Assembly (NCBI GenBank): GCA_001910725.1
Contig: MJGA01000002.1
Location: forward strand, 1,302,001-1,366,000
Source: Phanerodontia chrysosporium
Lineage: Eukaryota > Basidiomycota > Agaricomycetes > Polyporales > Phanerochaetaceae
DNA length: 64,000 nt
Direction: 5' to 3'
Positions 32,483-44,412 of this stretch are shown here, one piece after another; the stretch's first letter is position 1, and each line of letters opens with the position of its first letter. The position numbers and the translations under genes are program-made. The notes beneath the pieces are model-generated. The model was not told where the DNA came from and made no database searches. It was given only the letters and a program-made list of their open reading frames with translations.

Positions 32483-33653
32483 CTACTTCCATCTCGTGCC
32501 CTTATCTCTACCGTATCGATCTTTCACATAAGGGTCGTACCTCTTCCCACCAGAGCTCTTGCTGCCACGGTCTCTGTCGTCGCGATCGCGGTCTTTTGAC
32601 TTTGAAGAATCGGACTTGGCCGACGTGAACTCGAGGTGTGAGCGCTTGCCTACGTTGGCGGCCTGCGCGGCCTGTTGCTGTTCCGAGCGAGCTTTTTGAA
32701 ACTCGGCTTCAGGACCGAACGGCGACGGAGAGAGCGAAAGACAATCAGCACGTGCCGCGTGTATTCAGCTATAGGGACCCACCGATTCGGTCGGCAAACC
32801 ACTCGTCGCGGACGTCGAGAGGGTCCCAAATGTCCTTGGGGAAATTGGTTGTGCGTTCGTCGACGTCGACAAACTCGACGAGCTTGGCGTAGAGGTGTGG
32901 ATTCCGAAACGAGCGGTTGGACATCAGGCTGTCGTTGAAGTGCTTCGGGTGCACCGGGTCGCGCTTCAGAGTGTGAAACTGTGCGAGCTTCGCCTGCGGG
33001 ACAGCATTAGCTGATGGGCGGTCAGACAGAGTGGGGCGCACCGACGGACCTCGATCTCAGGCTCGCACTCGCCTGTGGGCTCTGGCGGGATACCCCAGTC
33101 GTCGACGCCCGCGATGGGCGGCGGACGCAGCAGCGCGCGTATCCGCGCCATCTCATCTTGGGGCAGCCCGGTGTCCTGGTCGTCCATCGTAAACACTGGC
33201 GGGTCGTGCGCCGGGCTCGCGGGTGCGCTGGGTGTCGAGGGCTTGCGCTGGGCTTCGACTTCGGGGAGGCGTGCGCGCGGGTGTATCTTGATGTTGGACG
33301 GCTTGCGGATGATGCCATGGGTCTTTGCCGTGCCAGCTGCGGGGAAGCGGTGAAGGTGAGTCCGGCATACGCGGGGGAGATGCACGTACATCCTGAGGAA
33401 GCGTCAGACGCGGGCCACGACGGGTTATCCTAGCCGAGAGAAGAAAGAGTGCGAGCAAAGCAGGGAAACGGGATGCATGAGCGGCAGGCGGTGAAGGCTC
33501 TCACATCAGGTTTGTTGGGTCCGCTTGCAGATCCGGGAGGAGCGGCTTCGCGGTTGTCTACGGGCGACTCGTCGCCGTACGCAGCGAGGCCTGTGTGGTG
33601 TGTGAGCGAGTGGAAGAGCTATGGCGGTGGTGGGGTTGCTCACCGTGCAGCAT
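32483..33653 (-). CDS. SAP30-binding protein / HCNGP-family splicing factor
   Basis: SAP30BP (HCNGP) was named as a transcriptional regulator and is also linked to splicing of short introns. A tiny first exon (ATG 33653, MLH) joins through a 53-nt intron to [20 protein letters not shown], the family N-terminus. Then come [20 protein letters not shown], a Pro-rich linker with [20 protein letters not shown], and the hallmark domain [60 protein letters not shown] and EWFADRIG. The C-terminus is charged ([20 protein letters not shown]) and ends at TAG 32483-32485. Five exons. It diverges from TUP1 across about 650 bp. Confidence 0.92.
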
Positions 33654-34305
33654 GGGTGGTGATCGTCGGCGAACAAGTTGGTAAGCGCCGAACGAGCTGG
33701 TGTGACGCTCGATTTGGCAAGGGCCTGGCGATGGTGGCTGGGGCGCACCTATGAGCATGGCTTGTGGCACGGACTGTCTCATGGGCGGATCTCTGGCTAG
33801 ACTGAGGGCAAAGGCTACTGGAAGATGGTCGCCGAGTGAAAAGCTGACGTCCGGTGGGGGTGAAGGGGCGTGCGGGTGCTGCGTGTAAATGGGTGGGAAT
33901 GTGTGGCAGGATTGGACGATAGAATCAAACACGACTGGTGTGCTGCTGGTGCGCTGCTGGCGGCGAGCCCGCTGCTGGCATGGCCCGTGCCTGGGACAGG
34001 CGCAGTCGGGGAGAAGCGTGCCCAACTTCCCGGTATGGGCATGCCGGCGGGACTGCCTGCAAGGGCAAGGGGCCCGATTCGGTTGATGGATTGATCGGGA
34101 TATGGGCGCCTGTGCTGGGAGCGCCACGTGTGCGGTGTCGTAGGCGAGCGGCAGTGCGACCCGAGAGCTCGGCGGGTCTCGTTGGCGGGGAGAGCGAATT
34201 CCGTACATAAACGACGTTGGTCAACTTCCATCACCTCCCCCTCTCGTCCCCGATACCACCACCGCCTCCCCGCCCTTGCCCGCCCCTCCCGCCCCCGCCG
34301 ACGCC
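33654..34305. other. Divergent promoter region between the SAP30BP homologue and TUP1
   Basis: About 650 bp of GC-rich sequence with no conserved coding frame, though several frames are open by composition. The stretch at 34230-34300 is a long C-rich pyrimidine tract directly before the TUP1 ATG, as seen in highly transcribed fungal genes. Confidence 0.5.
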
Positions 34306-37300
34306 ATGGCGTCCTCCATATACAACGTGCGCACCCGCCGCCAGCTCCTGCTCACACAGCCCGCTCACTCTCTCCCGCAGCACAAGCATCTCCAGCCAGC
34401 AGGCGCCGCGCCTCAGGGCGGGCCCAGCATCCAGGCCCATCATGCCACCTCCCGCCTCGACGAGGCCTTTACCGTCGTTCGCCAGGAATTCGATCAGCTC
34501 GCACGCGAACTCGATGCCATGCGTGCTCAGCGTGACGAATTTGAAAACAAGCGTATGTGCCACCCCTCCGTCCCTCATGGGAATTCCCGTCGTTTGACCC
34601 CCGATTCCCAGTCACCGGACAGGTGAACGAACTCAACATCATCCGCTCCTCCCTTTACGCCCTCGAGGACGAGCATCGCAAAGTCCGCGGCCAATATGAA
34701 GAAGAACTGCGCAAGCTCCAGGACGAGTTCCGCGCCTACAAGCAGCGCGTCGAGGGTCCCCGAAGCGAGGGCATCGCCAGCCTCGGCAGAAGCGACCGCG
34801 ACCGCGACCGCGATCGTGAGCGCGACAGGGACAGGGACAGAGATCGCGACAGAGACATGCGCATAGACAGAGACCCACCGCCACGGGAGCCCATTGGCAT
34901 GCCCGGCCCCCTTCCCGCGGCGACACCAGAGACGGCCTTGGCCTGGGGCGCCCTCTGGGCATCCCGGGTGGTCCTCCTGCTGCTCCGCCCGAGGGCCAGC
35001 TCGGCGGTCTTCCCCACGCTCCTCCTGTTGGGCTTGGGGTAGGCGCCGGCCCTGGCGGCGGCGGCGGATACGACCCCTTCTACGCTCGCGGAGAACGAGA
35101 CAGAGGACGTGATCGGGACGTCGACCGCATGGAGGTCGACCGCAGTCGAGTTGACACCAGGTTGCTCGACCGTGAGCGTGAGCTCCGTGACAGGGAAATC
35201 CGGGATCAGCGTGAGCGCGAGCGAGACAGACTCGAGCGCGAGCGGGAACGCGATATGCGTGTGGAACGGGACCGTGGGGACATCAAGCGCATTAAGACTG
35301 AACGCGGAAAGATGGAACGCGGCGGTGAGCATACTTTGTTCTAGCTTCGCTTTCGCACGTGACGCCCACGCACGCTTCTAACTTGCTATTCCACAGACCC
35401 CTTCTCGCCTTCGCTTCCCTCCGTTCCTGGCCAGGCGCCTCATCAGTCCATCGCCCTCGCGCCTGCGCCCGGTGGTCCTGCTCCCTTGCCGCCACACCAG
35501 TCCCCTCAGGTTTCGCACAACGCACCGCCAACGGGCGCGAATGGCCCACCGCCGGCACCGCCTAGCCAATCGTCGCACCCTACGCCGAAATTGCCCTCGG
35601 CTCCTGGACCTAGTGCATACGGTCCACCAACACCCCAGGGGGCGGGTCAACCGCCGACGCCCAGCTCCCTGCATCAGCCCGGTCCGCCACCCACGACAGG
35701 CCCTGGAGGCCCTCCTCCTGCGCTCCCCACGCCGAACTCTGCAGGTCCTTCCACGCTGGCTACTCCGTCTAACGGCCTGCCTCCTCCACCATCGTCGCTC
35801 CCGCCTCCGCCGTCGCAGCTGCCACCGCCTCCGAGCTCTCAACCTTCACAGCAGGCACCACAGCAACAACAGGCGCAGTCACAGGACCGCGACGTCACCA
35901 TGACGGATGCTTACTCGGGTCCGATCGCCGACCTCGAGCCGCAATCACTTCCCCCGAGATGAAGAAGGAAGGATCTGACTGGTTCGCGGTCTTCAATCCG
36001 AACGCAAGCAAAGAGACCAAGAAGAAGCTAGACGTAGACCTGGTGCACACGCTTTCCCACGAAAGGTGGGTCGCTCTATTAATGAACGTCGTGCACATAA
36101 TTGACAATGATACCTCTGATCAGCGTCGTTTGCTGCGTGCGGTTTTCCGCCGATGGCAAATTCCTCGCTACTGGTTGCAACAGGACAGCGCAGATCTACG
36201 ATACGAAGACCGGTCAGAAGACATGGTGAGTGTGTCAGCTCCTATCGAAGGACAATGGAATCTTAGCCCCGCGTCAGTGTGCTCGTCGACGAAGAGGCGA
36301 CCAAGACCGGCGACCTTTACATTCGTAGCGTATGTTTCAGTCCCGACGGCAGGTATCTCGCCACTGGCGCCGAGGACAAGCAGATTCGCGTGAGTAGATG
36401 CCTCCTATATCTCGAATGCCTTTTGTTTCTGAGTGCCGTTGGCGTCATAGATCTGGGACATTGCCAAGAAACGTATCCGGAATACGTTTGACGGCCACCA
36501 GCAGGAAATCTACTCCCTCGACTTCTCGAAAGATGGGCGCTTGATCGTGTCCGGCTCAGGTGACAAGACAGCAAAGATTTGGGATATGCAAGAACCCGGG
36601 CTGTACAAGACTCGTGCGTCTCCGCCTGACCTTATCTTGCCGCGAATACGAAAACTAACAACCATTCGCAGTGTCCATCGACGAGCCTGACAGCGTTGAT
36701 GCGGGTGTAACCTCCGTGTGCATCTCGCCTGACGGCACGCTTGTCGCCGCAGGGTCGCTCGACACCGTCGTGCGCATCTGGGACGTGCAGAGCGGCAAGC
36801 TCGTCGAGCGGCTCAAGGGGCACCGGGACAGCGTGTACAGCGTCGCGTTTACGCCCGACGGGCGCGGCCTCGTGAGCGGCTCACTCGACAAGACGCTCAA
36901 GTACTGGGACGTGCAGCCCATCTATGAGCGCCGCCGGAACGGCTCCCTCAAGAACGGCGCGGGCGCGGAGAAGCTCGACAAGACGAGCCAGTGCCTCATG
37001 AACTTCACCGGCCACAAGGACTACGTGCTCAGCGTCGCCGTCAGCCACGACGGCCAGTGGGTCGTCTCCGGCTCCAAAGACCGCGGCGTCCAGTTCTGGG
37101 ACGCGAAGAGTGCTGTCGTGCAGTGCATGCTGCAGGGACACAAGAACTCTGGTGCGTGTCCTGTGTTCATTCCCTGAGCCGTGTCTAACCGGTGTCTCTC
37201 AGTCATCTCGATCGACCTCAGTCCCGTGGGCAACCTGCTTGCAACCGGAAGTGGCGACTGGCAAGCAAGAATATGTGTGTGGAGACAGTTTGAACGACTC

Positions 37301-37365
37301 GTGCCCTTACTCATGCTCTTGATACAGGGAGATATACCACCACACCGGCGAACGGCTCAAGCTGA
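34306..37365 (+). CDS. TUP1: Transcriptional corepressor TUP1 (Tup1/Groucho-type WD40 protein)
   Basis: Works with Cyc8/Ssn6 to repress genes at chromatin. ATG 34306 starts [16 protein letters not shown]. The N-terminal tetramerisation helix follows ([20 protein letters not shown], then [20 protein letters not shown]), then two Arg-Asp/Arg-Glu blocks (34792-34870; 35090-35300), a Pro/Gln/Ser-rich linker and [20 protein letters not shown]. Seven WD40 blades are countable, for example [80 protein letters not shown] and the last [20 protein letters not shown], closed by an intron 37272-37327 and [11 protein letters not shown] with TGA 37363-37365. About nine introns. Confidence 0.95.
34792..34870 (+). 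repeat. Arg-Asp dipeptide repeat in TUP1
   Basis: GCGACC-type hexamers and variants encode about ten RD/RE pairs (from [20 protein letters not shown]). Codons mix CGC, CGT and AGG, so the array is old rather than freshly expanded. Confidence 0.85.
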
Positions 37366-37700
37366 ATGCCTTGTATGTCAGAACGAGCATGATTACGACC
37401 ATGAACTCGCAAAAAAACATGTACATGCCACCACGAACGCGTACACGCCGGCTGTTTCCAGTTCCGTTAGTTCCAGAAGTGTGTTGAAGGATACTCGTGA
37501 CCTGTCTCGAATGCCCTCCTCTCTTTCTTGTACGTAGAGCGCGCTTTGGACGGTGCTGCTGTCATCTCGTTTGAATTGTGTCTCTAGTTGTATAATTGAT
37601 GCTGTCCTTATGGTTCGGTTCTCCCTGTTTATGATGTACATACGTAGAAAGTACAATATACCCTGGTATCGGTCCAAATACACGAGTAGCATATGTGTCC
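37366..37700. other. Convergent 3' region of TUP1 and the hydrolase gene
   Basis: 335 bp between converging genes. An AT-richer stretch near 37560-37640 could hold both polyadenylation zones. No coding support. Confidence 0.45.
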
Positions 37701-39477
37701 TTACAGCCTTGCTGGTGGGGACATGTTCTTCCCGTACTTGCGCGTGAGGAACTCGTGCAGCTCGCAAGCTGAAAACCCTCGTCAATACCGGGCATATGTC
37801 ATAGATGGCGAGACAAACTCACCAAGCTCTCGGGGAGCCTCCTGCGCGACCAAGTGACCCGAGCGCTGTATGATAACGTTGCTCGAGTTCTCAGGGCGGA
37901 GCCAGACCAGATGCTGGCGTGGGATCTCGCTGCGGGGCACACCTGTTCAGTACACTCTCGGCCTCCCACGATGCTGGGAGAACACGCACTCTCTGTTCGG
38001 CCGGCCGGGCATGATCCAGAGCAGCTCGATGTGCGCAGGGAGCATCGGCGCCACCTGCCAAGCCTCGTAGCTGGCGAGAGCCTCCGCAAACACGAGGGCT
38101 TCCTGCGGTGTTCGGTCAGCGCCGAGCTCACGAAAAGACGGCACGATGTGGGCTTACGAGGATGCCGGACATCTTGAGAGACACGCCGCCCTTAGGGTCA
38201 TCGTACAAGCCGTGGTCGACGTATATTTGGAGCACCGCGGGGTCCCAGGCTGCAAAGAACGGTGATTGCTTGAAGGACGCGAGGGCTTCTTCTCTGGATA
38301 AGGTGCGCTCAGTGCACAGTAGCAGACGGTTTCTAGAAGCACTGACCGTGAAGGCCAGTTCGCACGTCGCCGGATTGCACCTGTGGTAAGAGTATACTGT
38401 CGCTCGATGAGAAGCTCCTGTCCTGGGCGGAGAGGCGATAGTATGGGGTCGACAAGTACGAGAGACGCGAACAATGTGGGATATTCGACCGCAGCGCGAT
38501 AACTGCATGTCTTGGTTCAGTTTGGGTAGGTGTCACGAACGTACGCTATCTGCCTACCTGGTGCCGCCGCCGAAAGAGTGCCCGACCGCGACGAAGGTCC
38601 TAGACTGGAAGCCAAATGCCTTGCGCGACTCGGCAAGCGATGTGGGGAGACGTTGCAAGTGTGTGGGCAACGCTCTCTCATGTGGAGACGTCGGAATGTA
38701 GTTCAACAGGAAGTTCAAGATGTCCCTAGAGTTGTCTCCCCAGTCGTCTGGCCTCGATGTCAGCGCATCCTGAGATTCTTGAGCGCAGGTTTACGCACAT
38801 ATTCCACCCAACTTCCCAGCGTTCAAAAGAGCAGAATCGCCATGGTTCACTGCTTCCCAGAGCCATATCTCCGCGATGTCCACGGGATGTTTCGACACCT
38901 CGTTCAGCGCGAGGAGGTGCGCCAAAGCGACCTCCCAAGTCTAGGTAAACGCAGTCAGTACTGATACCACCAAGACAGCTAATACTCTCACCTGCTTCGG
39001 GAACCCGTTTGCATGGGCAAAGAACAGGGTGACGGGCGGCCTGCCTACGTCGTGCCTCCGGGGGTCGTCTCGCCGCACATACCGGTCCACACAGTTCCAC
39101 AGCACCGCCCGGCTAGCCTCGCCGCCGAGCGTGCCCGCCCACTGCTTCCGGCGCGCGTCGAGCATCTCGTCGAGCGTGCGCCGCACGGACACCTGGAACT
39201 GCGCCTTGTCCGCCGACCACACGGGCAGCGTCGGCTCTGGGACGTCTGGCGTGAGGCGCGGGTGCGCGGCAGGGACGAGGTGCGTGCGTAGGTCGTAGTC
39301 CTTCGCGATGGCGGCGTCCGCGCGACGTTGGGGACATGGCAGCGGTGGAAGAACCTTGGGCAGTGGTGGAGGAAGTGATGGCGGCAGAGGGCGGATTTCG
39401 AGAGGCTGGAGCTCGACGGGGTGTGGTGGTCTCGGATGGCTCGGTTTGAGCACATTCCTGCCCTTCGAGGTCGACAT
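37701..39477 (-). CDS. Alpha/beta hydrolase, mpaH-type, with a peroxisomal-type C-terminus
   Basis: Serine hydrolase-fold protein. ATG 39477 starts MSTSKGRNVLKPSHPRPPHP. The first exon contains PPVTLFFAHANGFPKQ, the HG-type oxyanion strand seen in fungal peroxisomal hydrolases, followed by TWEVALAHLLALNEV, VDIAEIWLWEAVNHGDSALL, and after further introns FASLVLVDPILSPLRPGQEL, EEALASFKQSPFFAAWDPAV, LQIYVDHGLYDDPKGGVSLK and MLPAHIELLWIMPGRPNREC. It ends ELHEFLTRKYGKNMSPPARL at TAA 37701-37703. The final ARL fits the PTS1 peroxisomal signal. The nucleophile elbow lies in the poorly resolved 38520-38700 part, so catalysis is inferred. Substrate unknown. Confidence 0.82.
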
Positions 39478-39742
39478 CTTCCTCAGTAACCCTAGGACTT
39501 AGCGGAGGGCGTTGGGAAAGCGTAGGAACTATAGCATCGTTTATGTATGTGGACAAGGTGTGTGCGCCCGGTAAGTTCTGGCCCTGCGACCACCGCCCAC
39601 CAGTGACTTTCACATGACCGCGGCGGCGTTGTCAGACTCGCCCTCACGGGATGGGAGTGGCACGGAAATAAACATAGGTAACAACATGCCCGACATGAGA
39701 ACGTTAAGACGTAGTGTACTCTCCTATGTACACTCTGCTACA

Positions 39743-41295
39743 TCACTTGCTAGTCCGTATAACCCACGCTACGAGGCTTCCAGCGACAGCTATCGACGCC
39801 CAGGCGCGAGCAGAAACAGATGATGAGCCCTGATGAGCCTGAATATGGCCGTCAAAAATCGCAGCGGCGTTCAGCGGTGTTGTAGAGGCAGTTCTCTGTC
39901 TGCCAGATGAGACGTTTGTCCGGTATGTTTCGACCAGGTCTTCCGCGTTATGGGTGCCGGGCGCGAGAGTCGATGCATGGTCCCGCGCCGTCACGTTCGA
40001 AACCTCCTCCCCAATGGGGACGCTTTGTGAGGACAGAACCTCGGCCTGTGCGACTCCGCCGAAGAAGTCTGTGACGAGTGTCTCACGAAGTGACCGTCGG
40101 AAGAGATCTGCACGGACGCCGGGATGCGAGTGGATCTTCTCGTAGCTATAGGTGTCGAACTAAAAGGGGGTCAGCAGGCAGGATTAGCAATCATGCACCT
40201 GGTAGGACGCACCAAATCCTGCATGGATTTGTGACTCGTCTTGCCAATGCCCTCCATGAACTCTAGAACATGGTGCGTGTAGCTGTCGATGACTGCGACG
40301 CCAATGTCGTTGTCATTCTCATACTGTCTTGGAGCTTCAGGCGAGAAGTGCAGTTAACATGTACAGTCATGCTTACGGAGTAAGAGTTTTCATGAATTTC
40401 GGAGGAGCCAGTCGCAAGGATGTTAGGTGAGTAAAACTTGGAGTACATGGTGTTGGCCTGGCAAGTGTCAATCATGAAGAATACCTCATTGTAGCTGGAA
40501 ATAGTTGGTCAGCCCTAGTCTACTAGAGCACGCCGCGCTTAGACACACCGCTTCTTTTGCCACATTTGCTCAAAAGCGTCCGCAATGTCATACGCACTGA
40601 TCTCCTCGTTGTCTTGGAACTTCAGGAACTCATTGCCACCGTGGCCAGTCATGTACACGAAGATATTCGACCGATCGTCGGTAAGGAGACGCTTCGAGCG
40701 AGGAACAGAAGGGTCCATGCGTCCTGAGATGACATAGGTAAGCATACCAAAGTGTTATCGTGACGGACGCACCAGTCAACACCCGAAGGAAATTCTCGAC
40801 CGTAACTTCGTAGCCGCGATAGTCGACCTCGATGTTGTCCCCGTACAGATCTAGGGTACGTCCAGCATTGGAGTAAACACATCCTGGAAACTTGTTGCGA
40901 GGATTGCAGGCGACGTCGTCCGCGAGCATGAGAATAATATTCGAGTCGGGTATGCCCAGACGCTTCACTGTCCGATACCTATTGTACCGTCAGTTGAGAG
41001 TCCGAGAAAGGGATTTCACGGCCTACATGCCAAGTGCGTTTGACATATGCTTTGGGACGCGTCAACGATGTCTTGAACCTGGGGGTGGGATGGCACGCAC
41101 TCTATAGTTGAACCAGTACCGCGATGCGCAGACTAGCACGGCCCAGTTGTTGGTATGCGAGGAGACGGAGCCACTGTGCGCGTTGAAGAAGCTGTGGACA
41201 GCCTGAAGTTGCGCAGCATCTTGAGCTCGTGTAGTCGGAGACCAGCTCGCGAGGACGAGGACGGCTGCGGCGAGCCAGCGGACGAGGGAGTGCAT
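39743..41295 (-). CDS. GPI8: GPI-anchor transamidase catalytic subunit (Gpi8/PIG-K)
   Basis: Caspase-like cysteine protease of the ER transamidase that attaches GPI anchors. ATG 41295 opens a signal peptide ([20 protein letters not shown]). Family motifs: [67 protein letters not shown], then the catalytic His in [19 protein letters not shown] (about 40650-40600) and catalytic Cys in [20 protein letters not shown] (about 40490-40440). [20 protein letters not shown] and [20 protein letters not shown] follow. The tail has a Thr/Ser-rich luminal part and one membrane segment ([15 protein letters not shown]) before RTSK and the stop at 39743. About six introns. Intact. Confidence 0.96.
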
Positions 41296-41440
41296 GGTGG
41301 AGGATGTGAAGTGTGCAGCACCGGGGCGCTCGAGCGCGGGGGCGATCTGCAGGAGATTCGATCGGGATCACCGAGGAACCGAGCGTAAATTGGTCCAGAC
41401 GCCAGCTTGTTCTATACTAACACCTGCTCTCCCTCACTAC
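41296..41440. promoter_or_regulatory. Short shared promoter between GPI8 and the YVH1-like gene
   Basis: Only 145 bp separate the two divergent start codons, so both transcripts must use overlapping promoter elements. It contains a GGATCACCGAGGAACCGAGC stretch but no evident TATA box. Confidence 0.5.
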
Positions 41441-43303
41441 ATGATCTCCCTACACGAGGTATCGACAGAGACTATGGACGAATGGCATATGAACGAGGTC
41501 GTTCCTAATCTGTGGCTCGGCGACATCTCCAGCGCGTTGAATCCTCAGAGGCTACGGGAGAAGAACATCCACAGCATTCTGACTGCTATGCGCGGCAAGG
41601 TCGTCGTCGAAGAGGTGTGTACAGCGACATTATCCCCGATGACCAAGATTCCATAGCTTGATTCTCGGACGCAGTAGACGTTTAATCAACTCCAAATAAG
41701 CATCAACGACGTTGAAACCGAAGACATCCTGAAGCATCTCGTAGTCGCCATCACCTTCATCCAGGCCGAGCTTGACAAGGGACGCGGCGTGCTTGTCCAC
41801 TGTGTCGCCGGCGTTAGTATGTAGCCTGTCAGACTCTCAGACATGAGGATCAACCGACGCATGTTCATAGGTAGAAGTACCTCCATGGTCGCTGCCTATC
41901 TGATGTACTCGCGCAATCTCAGTCCCGAAGAGGCACTGAGTCTGATACGCAAAGCGAGGCCGCAAGTCGAGTGAGTGTTCATTACCTCAGCTGGTTGTAA
42001 AACTCAACGTTTCCGCTAGCCCTAATGACAGCTTTCTGGCTCAGCTACAAATATTCCACAAGGCCTCATGTCGAGTATCGATGCACGACAAGGCGACCCG
42101 TATGTTCTACCTGGAGCGCATGGTAAAGGGAATCATCAGTAAGCCCGCTTAGCGCTACATGTCTCCTGATCTATGCTAACCTATCCCGACTCTTGCGCAG
42201 ACGGCGAACCCCTGGATACAGACGTCCTTGCGGCGCCGAGAGCTACTCCCAAGGAATCGTCTAATGGCTCACATCAGCCTCGTCAGCGAATCCGATGCAA
42301 GATGTGCAGGTCAGAAATTGCTTCATTCTGCTTCTAATGCAGGCTAACCACTTCTGCAGGCAGATTCTGGCGACCCGAGAGAATATGCAAGATCATGGCC
42401 AACTCAGTACACCATCTCCATCGGTTGCTTATTCACCGATGGTCTCCTCACCTCCCACTTTCCCGAACCAGTCGGACGTTGAGTCACCGGTCGACGTCCT
42501 CGGTCATCACAGTGGGCCAGAGCATACGGTCGATAGCTCTGTGATAGACGAAGCAGAAGAGCTCGGACGTCAACTCTCAGAGAAAGTAACCCTAGATGAA
42601 GCACGCACGGAACAGGATCAGCTGAGCAAGGACTCAGTACCGGATGTTGACGATGGAAAACCGGCCGCTACTCCGGAAAATAAGGCGTTGGATACAGACA
42701 CACCAGCAAACACCTTTCCTTCCATGACGCCTCGTACGCAGGCAGTCGCTGCTGCTCCAAGCTCACGGCCTCCAGTAGCTCGACCGACTCGACGCCCCGT
42801 CAGCATGTCCTCTGTACCATCGACTGCGGCTGAGCTCTCCGCTCAACTGCATGGGAATCCGGTCTTGGCGGGCCTGCGTCCGGAATTGCGCGTGACGCCT
42901 GCACCCTCTCCGTCACTTCTCGCCGTGCCGCGTGCTAGCCCAAACGCTACACCCGCACCAAACTCCCCCATTCTAGTCAACCCGAAATGCTCCGGCTACT
43001 TCGTGGAACCTGTACGTTCCATCCTCATGGTTTTGGACGAACTGCAGCTAATCTACGGTGCTCATTCCCAGTTGAAGTGGATGGACACCTTCCTTGAGAA
43101 AGGCGAACTCTCCGGAAAGATCATATGTCCAAATAAGAAATGCAACGCCAAGCTTGGGAACTATGACTGGGCTGGGTTATGCTGCGGCTGCAAGGAGTGG
43201 GTGGTACCGGTGAGCATAACTCGACGAAGTTCAAGGGACACCTATTAATCCTCCTGTCCAGGGCTTCTGTATATCGCGTTCAAAGGTTGACGAGGTTGTT
43301 TGA
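41441..43303 (+). CDS. YVH1: YVH1/DUSP12-type dual-specificity phosphatase with C-terminal zinc-binding region
   Basis: Yvh1 acts in late 60S subunit maturation (release of Mrt4) and has a dual-specificity phosphatase domain. ATG 41441 precedes DEWHMNEVVPNLWLGDISSA. The catalytic loop is HCVAGVSRS, split by an intron of about 50 nt that interrupts the Ser codon (about 41820-41871). SLIRKARPQVEPNDSFLAQL follows. The zinc-binding C-terminus begins with RCKMCR (about 42290, split by an intron), continues through a Ser/Pro-rich insert of about 200 residues, and closes with CSGYFVEPV, MDTFLEKGELSGKIICPNKK, CNAKLGNYDWAGLCCGCKEW and VVPGFCISRSKVDEVV, TGA 43301-43303. The long insert between the Cys clusters is larger than in yeast. 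Confidence 0.9.
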
Positions 43304-43475
43304 GGTGTTAGGAACCATTATTCGGTCCGTAATGCGCTTTCTTTTGGATAATGAATTGTCATACTGCTTCCACAAGTCATACATGATGTGTATAGACATC
43401 TTATCATGAGCAGCTCAGCCCAGCGCCAGCCTGTGAAGACGTTCATATCTCTTTACTGGGAGACGTGAGAAGGGC

Positions 43476-44412
43476 TTACCTCTTGAGACCAGCCATGTCG
43501 CCGTTGAAGATGTCCTGGTCGCCGGGGTTTGCGCCTGAGTCGGCGTTCTGCCAGAACGTCTCGTAGCTCCAGCCCGCAGGGAGTGCGCCAACACTCGAAG
43601 CATACCGCGCAATCCAAAGCGGGTTGGTCGACGCGAACGACGCGCTATTGCCCGTGCAGGTCGTCCACCAGTCGGTCGTGGTGTAGATGACCGGATACCT
43701 TATTGACAGCTTGTGAATGGCGTATCGGACATGTAAGCACCGTATACTTACACCCCTGTTTTGCTGTGGTAAGTGTTTGAGAAATCTTTGATCCAGGAGA
43801 CCATCGAGGCCGCGCTCAAGCCGTAGCACTCTGCGCCGCTTGGGTTGTCTGAGCAACGAGTAAGTGGCTATGCTTCCTGAATAGCTAGTACTACTCACAT
43901 TCAATGTCAAGGGCACCAGGCAGGGTGATACCGTCACTAGACCAGCCTCCTCCGTGAGCAAGGAAGTAGTTCGCCTGAGTCGCTCCCGACGACTCGTCGG
44001 GGTGTGCGAAGTGGTATCCACCCCGGATAAGACCAGCGTTCGTAGCTCCAACGTAGTTCTACCCGATGTCAGTCTTGTACGGCCCGGTCAGCTACCGGAG
44101 ACTCACGTTTGAGAAGTTCGGATCCTGGTAACCTGAAGTATTGTGAGTACGTTTACGCACAGTCGTGTGCATATTCATTTACCAGTGCCTTCCGTAGCCT
44201 TGATGTAGACGAACTGCACGCCGTTCGCTTTCACCGTGTTCCAATTGATGGTGCCCTGATAGTGCGAGACTAAACCCTTATGAGTATAACTGTCTCTCGG
44301 GAAGCATCGACGTACCATCGATGCCCTTTACGGAAGCACGCTTTTGCAGAACAGGGGAAGCTGAAGCGATGCTGGCTGCCGCTAGCACGAGAGTGAGGAT
44401 ACGAGAAAACAT
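43476..44412 (-). CDS. Secreted GH25 lysozyme (muramidase, Chalaropsis type)
   Basis: Cleaves beta-1,4 bonds of bacterial peptidoglycan. ATG 44412 starts a signal peptide ([20 protein letters not shown]) and a probable Kex2 site (LQKR). GH25 landmarks: [20 protein letters not shown] (first catalytic Asp region), [60 protein letters not shown] (Asp-x-Glu motif), [40 protein letters not shown] and [20 protein letters not shown]. Ends GDMAGLKR at TAA 43476-43478. About six short introns. Such enzymes let fungi feed on or resist bacteria. Intact. Confidence 0.94.

Noticed and set aside
34557..35042. Single long frame through the TUP1 linker ending in a Leu-rich hydrophobic stretch
   Set aside because: The hydrophobic end is a frame artefact after an unrecognised splice site; the alternative frame continues as a Gly/Pro-rich linker into known TUP1 sequence.
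37450..37795. A 130-codon minus-strand frame and others in the 37.4-37.8 kb stretch as an extra gene
   Set aside because: The hydrolase stop at 37701 and TUP1 stop at 37363-37365 account for the coding sequence; the remaining frames lack conserved motifs.
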